A DNA stretch of 64,000 nucleotides from the NCBI GenBank assembly GCA_037951165.1, contig JBBDHG010000028.1, positions 7,497,001-7,561,000 on the forward strand, read 5' to 3'. Below, in pieces: positions 22,160 to 34,027 of this stretch. The stretch's first letter is position 1. Each line of letters starts with the position of its first letter. The notes under the pieces are model-generated. The model was given only the letters and a program-made list of their open reading frames with translations, ran no database searches and was not told where the DNA came from. This DNA is from Lophius americanus. Its lineage: Eukaryota > Chordata > Actinopteri > Lophiiformes > Lophiidae. A program made the position numbers and the translations under genes.

Positions 22160-22980
22160 CCTACTTTTTTTTTATAATAAATATAATATAATATATAATA
22201 AAGGATAATTGATATGGTTGTAGAAAATAACATCTTTGTGATATTTTTTGTTTTGGATAGGGAGAAATGAGCTAATATAAGTGTAATATAAGTTACTATC
22301 TTGAACTTCGATGCCACTAAATTCTACAGACTGCATATTTAAATGTACATGCCCTCTGCATGTAGCAAACCAGAAAACTGCCACAGCTGTCATTAATTCT
22401 GTGCATGTGAGAGGTCAAAACTCGTTTGCCCTGAATGCTTTAATATTTTCAGCATATGTCAAGACATGAAAATACCCCCCAGGCTCCTGCTGTCCAGTGA
22501 CGACCTTTCTGCTGTACAGTGGTTACCTTTGTTATGGAGTTTGCTGCAGGCTGTTGTTGATACTGCAGTCTAACTGTGAATCCCTGTTTACAACAAAGAG
22601 CATCACTCAGAGTCTGCTATCAATATACAGTATTTCTGCGAAAGACTCTCCTGCAGATGGATGACTGATCAGAAAATGCCAGTGGGGATGAAAAGTCAGC
22701 TGATCTTATTACAAAGCCAAAGAAGAGTGTGACAAGGGAGGAGGTTGGAGTTAAGAGAGTCATGGGACAAAAAACAAAAAACAGATGGTCCTAATCATCT
22801 TCCATATACTTGATGGCTGATTGTATGTGACAAATTAAAGGCATCTAAATGGGAATAAAGGGGTTTATTGGACATTAAATCAAATTTAGTATGGTAAAAT
22901 TATTATGAAAAATTATTTCATGGCTGAAATTTTTCAAAATGATCTCATGTAACACCTGCAGCACCCTAATGTACCGCTAG
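22160..22980. other. No recognisable gene
   Basis: TA-rich start, then anonymous sequence with no domain-bearing frame. Confidence 0.45.
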
Positions 22981-22984
22981 GTGT

Positions 22985-23850
22985 AAATGTTATTTATTCA
23001 TCATTCGTCCCAAGACGAGCCCTCCAGTGACACCTCCACTCATCCCGATCCTCCATGCACCTGGCTAGCTCACCAGTGCTTTCTGCTCCTGCATGAAAAC
23101 ATCTATAAATGTTAATGTGAGACATCCTTGCAATCAATGTCCATGTGTTGTGTCCCACAGCAGCAGGTTACTGGCTGGACACTCCTGATGTCTCTGGCAA
23201 TGACCACATCCTATAATTAATGTCCTGCTCCGAAGAGCTGATCCATGACCCAAACTATTTATAGTTATTGACCTCTCTCAGGGAAGTGCCTCCTGTTGTC
23301 GTTAGAGGTGGATGGTCCTGATGGATACTATTGGTGATAACCTCGGTTTTCTTGGCATTAAGCCTGAGACAAACTTTGGCATGCTCCGTTTTCACTCTTG
23401 AAAGAAGCTCTTGCGCTTGCTCCAACTGATCAGACCATAGGCGTATGTCATCTGCATTTTCCTGGTCCGTTAGGACTACAGTAGGGTATCGCCTGGACTG
23501 TCTTGGAATTACAGTGAGTCTGAGTTCTTTCCCCCGTCCACTGATGGCCTGTTCGACGGCATAGACCAGGACTATGACGAAGAGGAAGGGAATGAGGGTA
23601 TGCCCTTGCAATACCACTACCTTGATGCTGACAAACTGCTCGCTGATGCCATCTAGGGTAACTCCCCTTACTCTTGTCTCTGTTCACATGGTTTTTAAAG
23701 CCTGAAGAAGGTTGGGAGGGATGCCGTAGATATTGATTATCCTCATCATTATAGCCCTGTGTATCAGGTGAAATTACTTTTTGAATAAAACACAGGACGG
23801 CCGTCAGGTGGTTCTTTTTCACCTCATCAATGACTCTTCTCAAGGCCAGA
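22985..23850 (-). mobile_element. LINE reverse transcriptase fragment
   Basis: Minus strand, two overlapping frames. From high to low coordinate: RRVIDEVKKNHLTAVLCFI (23843-23780; family VIEEVKKNNLTAVLCFIDFK), IYGIPPNLLQALKTM, then HTLIPFLFVIVLVYAVEQAI (family GDTLAPFLFVIVLDYALRQAI), IPRQSRRYPTVVLTDQENAD with DI next (catalytic box, normally FADD, here NADD, about 23455), EQAQELLSRVKTEHAKVCLR and LNAKKTEVITNS, ending in TGGTSLREVNNYK and a degraded C-terminus to 22985. The changed box and frameshifts make it inactive. It abuts the L2 piece at 23855; one may have inserted into the other. Confidence 0.85.
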
Positions 23851-23854
23851 ATCT

Positions 23855-24450
23855 GTGTTACAGTGCCTCTCTGTTAGCTGGCTCGAGTGAGAAGATGAGG
23901 CAGAAGTTATGTACTGCAAACAACTTTTTTTATTAAATTTTTCTGCTGTTGGTTGGTGCTTGTTCAGACAAGCACTAACCAACAGTATTCCATGGTCAAC
24001 AGTGTCAAAGGCAGCAGACAAGTCAAGGAGAATCAGGAGGGAAAGTGAACCAGCATCTGACTGATGGAAGAGATTTTAGTTTTCACTAGGGATGTAGGAA
24101 AGGGGTCGAGGGCACAGTTGGAGGGTTTCATTGTCCTGATGATAACCTCAACCTGCTGCTGTGAGATTTCTGGGAAGCACTTTAGAGGCTGGGAGATCTC
24201 AAACTGTGAGTAAGCTGACTGGATAGGTAGAGTGGAGGAACCAGAAAGGTCAGAACGGATTGAGTCTATTTTAGATTTGAAGAAAGCCATGAAATTATTA
24301 CAGTGCTCTTCAGGCATTTCTGTAAGTGGGAGAGTTTGTGGTTTAAGAAGATGATTGATAGTGGAAAAAAGATGCTTAGAATTTCAAGGACTGGTTTTGA
24401 TAATGTTTGAGTGACCGTGCCTCTCTAAGGGACTTTGAGTAGGCTGAACT
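23855..24450 (-). mobile_element. L2/Maui-like LINE fragment, copy 2
   Basis: Same family as 1275-3562, opposite orientation. The linker domain (EHCNNFMAFFKSKIDSIRSD, QPLKCFPEISQQQVEVIIRT, MKPSNCALDPFP) at 24120-24305 is nearly identical in protein to the first copy. It continues into the RT start LSAAFDTVDHGILL at 24020-23980, which the first copy has lost. The upstream border at about 24450 and the downstream break at 23855 truncate it. A hairpin duplication sits at 23946-23985. Confidence 0.88.
23946..23985. repeat. Hairpin, 18-bp arms, one mismatch
   Basis: CTGTTGGTTGGTGCTTGT, loop TCAG, then its reverse complement with one C-to-T change. It lies directly after the RT motif of L2 copy 2 and disrupts it. 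Confidence 0.9.
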
Positions 24451-24589
24451 AGTAATTAAAATAGTGCTGAATTTATAAATAAATTATCCATGGACAATTA
24501 AATAATGGCATAACATTTAATCACGCACTTTTTTTAACCTTGTTTGATTTTTTTTTTCTTCTTATGTTTGTTTGATTGTCAGTAGGATT

Positions 24590-25905
24590 ACAAAGAAACA
24601 TCCTAAAATCCCACAAATCCGCCCTTGGGACTTTGTCAAATAATTTCTCTAAATCCACAAAGACACAATGTAGCTCCTTCTAGGCCTTCTCTGTATGTCT
24701 CCATCAGCAATCTCAAAGCAAACATTGCATTTGTAGTGCTCTTTCTTGGCATGGAACCATACTGCTGTTAACAAATTGTAGCCACTTTTCTTAACCTAGC
24801 TTCCACAAATATTTCCCAGATCTTCATCGTGTGGCTCATCAGCTTTGTTAGCTTCCTTAGTGTCCAATCTCAATACAACTCCTCATTGGCCTCTTGTTTA
24901 GCTTTTTCCACATCACTCTTCGCCTTACGCCACATGTCTTTGTTCTCCTGCCTACTATCTTCATCTTTCCTGCCATCCCGCTTGGTCTTTGCTAACCTTT
25001 TCCTGATGTAATCTCCTGAACCTCCTCATTCCAGCACCAATATATTTTATTTTCCTCTGCCCGGACACTAAGCACCTTCCTACCTGTCTCCCTTATCACA
25101 TGTACTGTGGATGCCCAGTCATCTGACAGTTCTTCATTACCGTCGAGAGTCTGTCTCATTCCCCTCCCTGAAGTTTTCACAGCAGCCTTCCTTCTTCAAC
25201 TTCCACCATTCGATCTTCTGCCTGTACCATCGCTCTCTTCCTCTTTTGTACCACCTGAGTCAATCCTACATACTACTATTCTATGCTGTCTGGCTACGTT
25301 CTCCCCTGTAACCTCCTTGCAGTCTCCAAACTATTTCAGGTTGCAACTTCTGTACAGAATGTGGTCCACCTGCCTGCCCCAACCTCTGCTCTTAAATGTC
25401 ACACCATACTTGCCCATCACTTCCTCATCCCTTCTGTTCCCTTCACCAAAATAACCATTTAAGGCTGCTCCAACCACTACTCTCTCACCACTGGGAGAAC
25501 TCTCCCTCATATCATCCAACTCACTCCAGAAGTTCTCTTTCTCTTCCAACTCACAACCATAAGTGTGGCATTAGCACCGAAAACGTTCATTATCACAACT
25601 CCAATTTCTATATACATACTCATCACTCTGTCTGACACTATCTTCACATCCAGAACACTTTTCACATACTCCTCCCTCAGAATCACCTCTACTGCATTTC
25701 TCCTCCTATCAACTCCATTATAGACAGTTTGTTCCTTCCTCAAATGATTCCAGCTTTGCTGACTTTCCATCTGGTCTCATCTGGTCTCGTTAACCCGGGC
25801 CCAGACCGATCCAGTTTGTAAATAAATTTCGTGTTCCGCATGTTGGTCTGACATAGGTTTTACGTCGGATGCCCTTCCTGACACAAACCTCCCCATTTAT
25901 CCCCT
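24590..25905 (-). mobile_element. RTE-like LINE, 5' UTR, endonuclease and start of RT
   Basis: Reads on the minus strand. The 5' UTR (GTGTCAGGAAGGGCATCCGA, CAACATGCGGAACACG) is at 25905-25790. Endonuclease C-terminal part: GERVVVGAALNGYFGEGNRR at 25490-25430, VDHILYRSCNLK at 25370-25335, then RIVVCRMTQVV and NEELSDDWASTVHVIRETGR at 25140-25085. The RT N-terminal part is recognisable in shifted frames near 24760-24600 (FHAKKEHYKCNVCFEIADGD, family FMPRKSTTDAMFALRLLME). It breaks off there, before the catalytic box. Many stops; inactive. Same family as 28440-30170. Confidence 0.85.
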
Positions 25906-25909
25906 ATTT

Positions 25910-26200
25910 GTAGTGTTTATTGTGTTCAGAGTGATATTAAGAGTGAATATTGTGTTTAGAGTGATGTTTATAGTGTATGTAGTGTTTAAATTGAAGATTA
26001 TAGTGAATATAGTGTTTATAGTTATGTTTATAGTGTGTATAGTGTTTGTAGTGTTGATAGTGACGTTATTAGTGTACATAATGTTTATAGTGATGTTTAT
26101 AGTGTATATTGTGTTTAGAGTGATGTTAATAGTGTATTTAGTATTCATAGTGATGTATATATAGTGCATATATTAATGTTTATAGTCTATACTATATAGA
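25910..26200. repeat. Minisatellite, about 12-30 bp unit
   Basis: Variants of GTTTATAGTGATGTTTATAG and TGTATATAGTGTTTAGAG are repeated across about 290 bp. The regular period leaves both strands open, giving Ile/Val-rich and Asn/Thr/Ile-rich frames of 83 and 90 aa that are not genes. It starts exactly at the 5' end of the RTE-like LINE. Confidence 0.85.
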
Positions 26201-26470
26201 GATAAGTGACTGCCGGTCCAGCTTAGAGATGAATGTCGATGGATGACGTCAAAGTTGCTTGAATCCCGATCTGACGGTTCAGACTGAGATTGCATTGTAA
26301 AAAATCCGACCTGTGTCTGATTCAGGACCACATATGGAAGGGGCCAATGCCTGAACAGGGAAAGATCAGATTATGTAGTTTGTGCTGTTCAAACTGCCAT
26401 GAAAAAGTCACATATAAGCCAAAAAGATTTTTCCTGCATTACATTATCATCATATGCTGAAATATCATCT
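26200..26470 (+). repeat. Possible MITE (non-autonomous DNA transposon)
   Basis: CGATCTGACGGTTCAGACTG, TCCGACCTGTGTCTGATTCA, GGACCACATATGGAAG and TGTTCAAACTGCCATGAAAA resemble a common vertebrate MITE that carries these words. Terminal repeats were not resolved. Confidence 0.4.
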
Positions 26471-26474
26471 AGCA

Positions 26475-27335
26475 ATGCAGGATTCAACTTCCTCCTCCTC
26501 TCACGAACAAATAATTTCAAGATACATTGCAGGCGCCGCCCTCGCCTCACCGAGTCTGCTTTCACGGAGCAGACTCGGTGTCAAAAGTCTCGTCTGGCTC
26601 TTCTTGTCAGGCCCGCCAAGCTGCTGATATCTCCAGGCAGTAGACTTAAGGGCCACCTGTCATTTTGGGTCAGTAGACACACCTGTACACCCACCTGTCT
26701 GCGGTCCTGTCAGAATGTGAGATGAGATGAAAATAGAGACTCATCCTGTGTGGTTGATGACCTGATTCTGGATGAATGGATCGGTCCGATTCCCCTGATT
26801 AGGACTGACACGGCAGGGAGGAATGAGTTTAAAGTTGCAGTGACTGAAAATGATAAATGGGATATTATAGTCATAACTGCGGTTTGGTTTACGTAGAGTC
26901 ATATGAAATAATGTTTTATAACAATAGCTTTGAGCAATGTTATTATAATGGGAGTGCATGTAGTCCTAAATGTTCGTTGGGGTACTGCTTGGTGTATGTG
27001 TGATTATTACATTATACGGAAGAAGAGGATCACATGATTTCTTTTCTTTTTTTCCCACATTTTTCATATAGTAGTTTTAGTAAGAAACCGGAGAAGTGAG
27101 AGTTCTGACTTTAGCTTTAGAGATTTAGAGATTTTTTCTGAAAAAAAAGGTTTAAATGTTTGGAAACTTTTTAAAAATTCTCTAAATTGAACAAAATTTT
27201 TTTAGTGTAATACTAAAACGGTGCTGACCCAAAAACCTTTGCATTGAACATTGGGTACTTGGCTTCAAAAAAAATTATTCCAGACCGGTAAATTTGACAA
27301 TCACTTGCTTAGAATGAACTGGTCAGCCAGAAGTA
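26475..27335. other. Anonymous; contains a perfect hairpin
   Basis: CACCGAGTCTGCT, loop TTCACGG, and its exact reverse complement lie at 26548-26580 (13-bp arms). No coding motif; the 108-aa plus frame at 26399-26725 runs through the hairpin and is not a recognised protein. Confidence 0.5.
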
Positions 27336-27339
27336 TATT

Positions 27340-27640
27340 GTTTTTCTAAGGTTAGTATGGAAAAAAAAAACCTTTCTATGGGGCGGGTCCTCTTCCATTT
27401 TGGCCGCCATATTTGTACAGTGGTCTTGAATGGAAAACTCAATTCAGGATCCGGAGAGGAAAAATGTTGCTTCAGAACTATAAATGGAGGATCCCCCTGC
27501 CCCCATACCTTGCTGCCTCTCTGGGCCCTACGACAGAGTGCTCGCCGTGCTCTCCTACAGGCGACTTAGAGCAGTTATAGATGAGGACATCATTTTGAAT
27601 TCCACAGTAGATGTTTCGATAGGGAGGAGTGAGTGGGTGT
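27340..27640. repeat. Probable dispersed repeat, unclassified
   Basis: GGGGCGGGTCCTCTTCCATT followed by TTGGCCGCCAT and a CTACGACAGAGTGCTCGCCG section stand out in composition from the flanks and resemble a repeat I have seen in teleost DNA. No terminal motif identified. Confidence 0.3.
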
Positions 27641-27644
27641 GCTG

Positions 27645-28435
27645 AAACTCCAAATTAGATGTCAACTCTCTCTCAACTCTTTTTGAAAATTTGTCTTGCC
27701 GTCAGAAGCATTAGATAAAACCTCAAAAACAGAAAACAACAGAGATACACAGAAGAACACCACCTCTAATAAAAAACAATAACATAAAACATTTCCAGAA
27801 CCTACAACATACAAGGCTCTATGCTCTATATACTAACATTAGATATGTAAAATTTGAGAGTGATTTTGTGTTCAATTTAAGAAAATGTATTTACAAAGAA
27901 AAAAAGAGTGTTTTTTGCTCCTTTATCACTACATTCTCAGTATCTCCAGCCTCAGGGGAGTCTTACATTTACAATACAAATATTGTTGTGTGCATTCCTT
28001 TACTGAACTGAAACTGCAAAAAACAAAAACATGTCAAAATAGCTGTCAAGGGTTCTGTTATTCACCGATCAGCTGACCATTGCCTCATGGCTCAGGAGGT
28101 TTTTTATCTGTTACGTTCAGGTTGCAATAACAAGCAGGCACAGAAAACAGTGAGGAAAGATTCTATAATTTTGGTTCTGGATAAACTTCAACTGGACAAG
28201 TTTGAGTGTATCAGAATCATCAGGATTTTTCACCTAAATGGTAAATAAACTGATAACTAGCCATAATGAATGTATCACTGACCTTTGTGATGATAAGAGA
28301 TATTTTACTTTCTGCTCTCAATGAGGGTCAGGGGCAACTGCTTCCTGTTTCTACACAAATAAACACTTGAAAACTGTAGACCAGACTCGTGAAACCATTG
28401 GGAGATAAATTAGTGAGATCCGTGTAGTCAATCCG
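27645..28435. other. No recognisable gene
   Basis: AT-rich anonymous sequence. Confidence 0.45.
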
Positions 28436-28439
28436 GGGA

Positions 28440-30170
28440 ATTCAACTCATCGTACAGACACATAGTGCTGTAGTGATCGCATCCCTGGAAAGGAAAGAGG
28501 GCGCAAATGTATTTCAAGAAGAGGAAGGAAAACAGGGTGACATATAAGACGGAAGGTAGGAGCATGCAGGTGGACTACATCCAAAGCAGAAGATGCGATC
28601 TGAAATAGCGTGGAAACTGACTGGTGGTACCGGGAGATGCCATACAGCATAGAATGATAGTCTGTAGGATGACTCTGGTTGTGCAAAAGAGGAAAAGAAC
28701 AAAAATATGGGAAAGGATCAAACGGTAGACGTTGAGGAAGGAAGGCTTCTATGTGAACTTCAAGGAGGAGTAGAGCCCGGTTCTGGGTAGTAATGAAGAG
28801 CTTTTGGATGACTGGGCAACTACAGCAAATGTGATAAGGGAGACAGGGTAGGAAGGTTCTAGGTGTGCCACCTGGATAGTGGAAAGAAAATTGGCAGACT
28901 TGGTGGTGGGATGAGGAGGTTCAGGTGAGTATAAGTAGAAAAATGATTAGCAAAGAGGAAGTGGGATTACACGGGAGATGGAGAAAGTAAGCGGGAGTAA
29001 AAAGATATATACAATATAAGTTGAAAACTGATGTGACAAAGGTTAAAAAAGAGTCTATTAACGAGTTGTATGAGAGATAAGACACTAAGGAAGAATAAAA
29101 GTACTGATTGGTGAGGCAGATAGATCAAGATGGGAAGGATGTGCAGCACTTTAGGCTGATAAAGGATTGAGATGGAAATGTGCTTACAAGCGAGGAGAGT
29201 GTGAGGGCAAGATGGAAAGAAAACTTTGGAGAACTGATGAATAAAAGAAATGAGAGAGAGAGAGAGAAAAGGACGGAAGATGTGAAATCTGTAAATCATG
29301 AAGTCCCAAGGATCAGTAATGTTGAAGTGAGAGCAGTTTTGAAGAGGATGGATGGAGGAAAAGTGGACTGGTGCCGATTTTTAAGAACAAGACTGATGTG
29401 CAAAGCTGTAGCAACTACAGAGGTACAAAGCTGATGAGTCACACAATGAAGATCAGGGATATAGAAGTGGAAGCTACATTAAGAAAAGTGGGGACAATTT
29501 ATGAGCAGCAGTATGGTTTCATGCCAAGAAAGAGCACCAAACATGCAATGTTTGCTTTAAGTGCTGATTGAGGAGAGTAGAGAAGTTCAGAAGAAGTTAC
29601 ATTGTGACATTGTATTTAGAGAAAGAATATGACAGAGTGCAGAGGGAGGAAGTGTGGTATTACATGAGAAAGTCTAGAGTGACAGAGAAACATGATAGAG
29701 TTATGCAGGTTATGTATGAGAACAGCATGACAGGTGAGATGTGCAGAAGGAATCACGGATAGGTTCAAAGTGTTCAAAGAGTTCAGATTTTCTTTTGGAT
29801 TGACAATGAAGGACAGAATGAGAAGAACTTTATTCTGTCATTATATAACAAGCATGCAATGAAATTGCAAACTGCAAATTGTGCAAGGAGTACAACAAAC
29901 AAAAGTTTTAAAAACACTAAAATTAGTAAAAACTAGTAATTTCTCTCCCCTCGGCCAAAAATAAATATGCATATGTAAATAGTAAAAATGGTACTCATAA
30001 AAATAAATCTGAACTAAAAGTGTGGCTGCTCAGTCTAGTTATGCGCATTTTAGATTGGACATGCAGTTGGTTGGTCTGAGGAAGATGCAGAGAACAGGGC
30101 CAGATGGAAACAATGGATAGCTGTGGTGACCACTAAAAAGAACAGCCCAAATACGAAGAATCAAAGAAGT
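28440..30170 (+). mobile_element. RTE-like LINE, endonuclease to 3' end, RT mostly deleted
   Basis: Plus-strand counterpart of 24590-25905. Endonuclease end: FKKRKENRVTYKTEGRSMQV then DYIQSRRCDLK at 28513-28602. Linker and RT: NEELLDDWATTANVIRETG near 28790-28850, TSEESVRARWKENFGELMNK at 29185, an internal deletion at about 29370, PIFKNKTDVQSCSNYRGTKL then MSHTMK at 29372-29450, QQYGFMPRKSTKHAMFALSA at 29506-29565, LYLEKEYDRVQREEVWYYMR at about 29613-29670 (RT motif A, normally DLEKAYD). The catalytic FADD box is absent. A separate fragment interrupts at 29805-30010. The 3' end (GCTGTGGTGACCACTAAAAA, GAACAGCCCAAATACG) is at 30105-30170. Inactive. Confidence 0.85.
29805..30010 (-). mobile_element. 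LINE-tail insertion nested in the RTE-like LINE
   Basis: GAAGAACTTTATTCTGTCAT followed by GCAATGAAATTGCAAACTGC is the reversed 3' tail of another teleost non-LTR element (tail complement TGACAATAAAG). It separates the RT piece from the 3' end of the host element, so it is younger. Confidence 0.5.
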
Positions 30171-30174
30171 ATCA

Positions 30175-30725
30175 CATTTGTAGCGGGTTATCTACGTTTT
30201 ACCTTGAAAATTAATTGAATAAGGGCACCACCCAAAGTTAATTTGGGAAATTAGGCAACTTAGAATTAATCAAAGTCATGAACTCTTTTAAAAAGTACTC
30301 TAATTTCTCTTCAATAAGGAAAGACAGGACAACTGTTATGTTTAAATATGAATATGTTTATTCAACTACACAATAAACAGAAGAGGATAAACATGGGTAA
30401 CTTATAATGAAGTGAATAAACAGGTTAATGCATATGCAGGTGTGTGTTAGCGTGCGTGGGTGTGTTTGTGTGTGTTTGTGGACTGATGGTTCAAAAGCTG
30501 AGAGTTTGAGAAATGAGACTTTATGGTGAAAGAGAGGAGTTACTGACGGTTTTGGATTAAAACCTAAAGGCACGATAAAATTTGAAGGGACTTCGATTTT
30601 GTACATCAACCCCAGATCATGAATGAGCCTTGTAGAACGGTGTTGCTTGTGCTGGTCAACAATCATGTCCCTGGATCGGGTGCTGCAGTCAATGAGGCCG
30701 TTTCCTCTTGCTGGAAAAAAATGTG
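30175..30725. other. Anonymous; long minus-strand open frame without domain
   Basis: A 128-aa minus frame (30358-30744) contains a THTHT-type low-complexity part from a GT-rich stretch at 30440-30480. I recognise no family. It overlaps LINE sequence at its 5' end, which argues against a gene. Confidence 0.4.
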
Positions 30726-30729
30726 AAGG

Positions 30730-31745
30730 AGTTGAAGAGCTCATAGTTCCATATTGTCCAATCAGAACTCTGCTCCAAGCATGCAGGGTTACTTGTAGTA
30801 CCTAGAGTCTCCAGAAGTAGAATGGGAGCCAGAGCGTTCAGCTATCAGGCTCCTCTCCTGTGGAACCATCCTCCAGTCTTGGTTCGGGGGCAGATACCCT
30901 CTCTACATTTAAAAGTAGGCTTAAAACTTTCCTTTATGATAAAGTTTATAATTAAGACTGGCATAAGCTAGCTCTTAGCTATGCTGCTATAGGTTTAGAC
31001 TGCTAGGGGATCTCCCATGATGCACTGAGCTTTTCTCTCCTCCTCTCTCACTGTCCCTCATTATACATCCCACTTACTTTAATGCATGTTACTGGATTAA
31101 TGCATGTTACTGGATTAATACATGTTACTAACTTGATTTCTTCCCTGGAGCCTTTGTGTTTTCTCGCACTGTAAGGTCACATGGTTGGTGATTGCATATG
31201 CTCCTGTGGACCTCCTCGATGTCCACTGATCACAAGATGCTCATGATGATGATTGTTGTTATCATTTTCATTATTATTGTATAGTCTTTCTGCATAAGCT
31301 ATCGCTAAATGTTACATTAATATTAATGTTATCATCAATCTGGGATCCCTGCTGCTGCCGCGGCCCGACCATGGAGAGTTTGAAGAAAAAATGGATTATA
31401 GCTGATATCTTTGCTGCTTTCCCCCCCCCATCTGTATCTCTCCTCACCCGTGTCTCTCTCTTTCTCTCTCTCACTCTCTCTGTCTCTGTCTCTTTTTTTT
31501 CAATCCCGACCGGTCATAGCAGTAGGCCGTCCACCCTGAGTCTTGGATCTGCTCAAGGTTTCTGCCCGTTAAAAAGGCATTTTTTTTTCGCCATTCTCGC
31601 CAAGTGCTCAAGGAGGAATTTGTTGGGTCTCTGTAGATGATTATATAACAAGTTTGGTCTAGACCTGCTCATTCTGGAAAGCACCTTGAGACAACTGTTG
31701 TTGTGAATTGGCCCTATATAAATAAAGATTGATTGATTGATTGAA
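30730..31745 (+). mobile_element. LINE ORF2 C-terminus with long 3' UTR
   Basis: Coding end: SRSRMGARAFSYQAPLLWN in DNA near 30812-30870, then DTLSTFKSRLKTFLYDKAYN to a stop near 30955. The roughly 790-bp 3' UTR includes a triple 18-bp tandem repeat (31080-31133), a pyrimidine-rich tract (31440-31500), CTGCTCAAGGTTTCTGCC, GGAATTTGTTGGGTCTCTGT and TTTGGTCTAGACCTGCTC. It ends in CCCTATATAAATAAAG plus (ATTG)n at 31740. Two 3'-only relatives lie at 20810 and 21130 in reverse. RT domain lost by 5' truncation. Confidence 0.8.
31080..31133. repeat. Three 18-bp tandem copies
   Basis: TAATGCATGTTACTGGAT occurs twice perfectly and a third time with changes, inside the LINE 3' UTR. Confidence 0.9.
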
Positions 31746-31749
31746 GTAA

Positions 31750-33200
31750 GGCAGTGTTTCTGAAAGTCAGGTGAAGACTTCTCTCTACGTGACTCTATCA
31801 TCGCTGTCGTATGGAGACTGGTGGTTGCTGCGCACACACGTCCAGCTGGGCTAGAGATGGACCTGGCACCGACCATACTTGTTGCAGGATGCAAAAATAG
31901 GAGCAGGAACGGGGTCCCTTTAGTATTGCGTGCAAAACTGGCTTGCAGGGAGGGTCGCAGGCCTCGCAAAACTCCTAAAGGAAATTGACCTTTTCAAGGC
32001 TGACAGTCTTGAACGTAGAAGGATTAAAAAAATTGACTCTTAAAGGCACGTTCAAACAAAAGAAAAGATGGTTTGCGTGCTGTATTGAACTCAGGGTTAT
32101 GATGCTCAATAAAAAATCCGTTCAGAATACGAAATATAACTGGACAGATAAAAATCGTCAAAAGTTGAATATTGAACGACTTTAAAAAAAAGGCAAAATT
32201 GAAGTTGAAGAATGGAGAATGAAATAAAGAAGTGACAATAAAGGTAGAAGAAGAAGGCAAGAAGCGAAGAGAGAGATGCAGGGCGTCATCCCCTTTTTAT
32301 AACCGTCCGGGTGTCCCAGTAACTTACATGGTCACATATTTGACAGTAGTAAAAAGAAAAATGTACTTTCAAAGTGATGTTTGTATTAATGACTGCTAGA
32401 TGGCAATGTGTTACTACAGAACCGTCCAGGACGGACAAGCTAAAAAAAACTCAGGTTACTTATTTGAAGAGATTACGATAACATGTTTTTTATCATTGTA
32501 AAGAAAATTATGCCGAGTTTCTAACTGTGTAAGTTGTGAAATTAAATAAAATAGATATATAAAAATAAAATCTTAACATAGAAACAGTCTTTTTGTTGAT
32601 GAGGGTCCAATTAACGCTGTTTTTCTTGAGTGTTTATTTTCTTAACATTCAATTGCCCTCTGGCAGGTCATAAAACAGCAAAGGAGGTTGGGTGAGACGT
32701 CGGTCATCCATGTTTTATTACACCTCAGATTAAAACACCGGGGTCCTCCCGTTACAACTGCCAGTCTCCCTTGTTGATTGATTGCTAGATGAGAACAAAA
32801 TCACTTTTGTCCCTCTGACCCCGGGAGAGCAAATGGTGAGATAAACCTGTCCTTCTCCTGCTGTGAAGAACCAGATGTGGAGATGTCTTGCTAGACATTA
32901 ATTAAACATAAACAACTAATGTTAAATATCGATATATTATCTGCGGATTATATTCTAAAAAATTCTTATTTATGAAACTTCTATTCAATTTATTTGAATG
33001 GATACCCTTACATGTCACAGAATACCACTTTAAGAAATGACAGGACAACAAATTGACATGCTGCTCATTAATTCCCTATCATCTTTAATTTCCTTCATTA
33101 CCTTCAGAACATGCTGCTGAATTTAGTTGGAAAATCTCAACTGGTCCTGAAAAACAAAATATAAATTTAAAATATTGAATGTACATTAATGCTACTTTTT
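31750..33200. other. No recognisable gene
   Basis: A 138-aa minus frame (31553-31969) overlaps the LINE tail and has no domain. The 32600-32900 part is unassigned. Confidence 0.4.
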
Positions 33201-33204
33201 TTTC

Positions 33205-33635
33205 TGCGCATCAGCACCCGATTCAGTCCAAATTCAGTGCATATGAAACGACTCAAAGGCCCATGTCTTCTGAACATGGTGTTTTACTCTAGTAATTCAT
33301 ATTTTACTCACTAGAGCGAGCTTTTTACCTAAAACACTGTTTTCCGAGCATAACTTTCTGACCATTAGTCTGATTTGGTCCAAATTTGGTGTACAGTAAT
33401 CTGCCTGAGGATATCTATCTTGTAAATAATATACAATATCTAATAGCTCACATTTTACTCACTAGAGGGACTTTTAAAAAAAAGAAAATCCTGTGGAAAT
33501 ATTTTCACATTTCATTTGAGGAGGTCAATCGAAATTAAATGTGATTTGGGATTGCTTGTAATATGCCATGGATTGGGACTATTTGGGGATATATTTGCCC
33601 TCTTGCTTCGATCTTGCTGTCAGGGACGACATTGC
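33205..33635 (-). repeat. Family A dispersed repeat, copy 7
   Basis: Plus-strand words: TTCAGTCCAAATTCAGTGCA, ATATTTTACTCACTAGAGCG (33296), TGGTCCAAATTTGGTGTACA, CATTTTACTCACTAGAGGGA (33452), GGGATTGCTTGTAATATGCC, and the left end TTGCTGTCAGGGACGACATT with GCAGGCCTCG. Unit starts are 156 bp apart. The right-end module is missing. Confidence 0.82.
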
Positions 33636-33639
33636 AGGC

Positions 33640-34025
33640 CTCGTTCCAAATAAATAACTACATTGATTTACACACAGACTTCCTCACATCTTCTTGGAGA
33701 AAAAGGGAGAGAGCACCATGAGAGAGAGACATGTGTAACAATAAAGCAATAGTTAGATATTTAGAGCCACTCCCTTGTCTAAGACAATACATTGACGTAT
33801 TGACATGTTAATCTGCTTGCAATGCTAGATGTAAACCAGTTTTCAAAATTCCTTTTCGCATTTTCCAGTAAAAATCGCTACAAAAATAAACTTCAAGGAA
33901 AATTACTTTATTTTGTCAGCGTTGAAGTTGGCCTTTTTTTTTCTTCCAATTCAGCACAATGTGAGTGCACAACTGAATATTGATAAAGTGCATCACAACG
34001 AAGAGTATGTGACTATTTTGTGAAT
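33640..34025. other. No recognisable gene
   Basis: AT-rich anonymous sequence. Confidence 0.4.
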
Positions 34026-34027
34026 CA

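Noticed and set aside
25897..26169. Open frames on both strands (83 and 90 aa)
   Set aside because: Direct result of a minisatellite without in-phase stop codons.
30358..30744. 128-aa minus-strand open frame
   Set aside because: No domain, contains Thr/His repeats from GT-rich DNA, and its 5' part overlaps LINE-derived sequence on the other strand.
31553..31969. 138-aa minus-strand frame
   Set aside because: Half of it lies in the antisense of a LINE 3' UTR; no domain.
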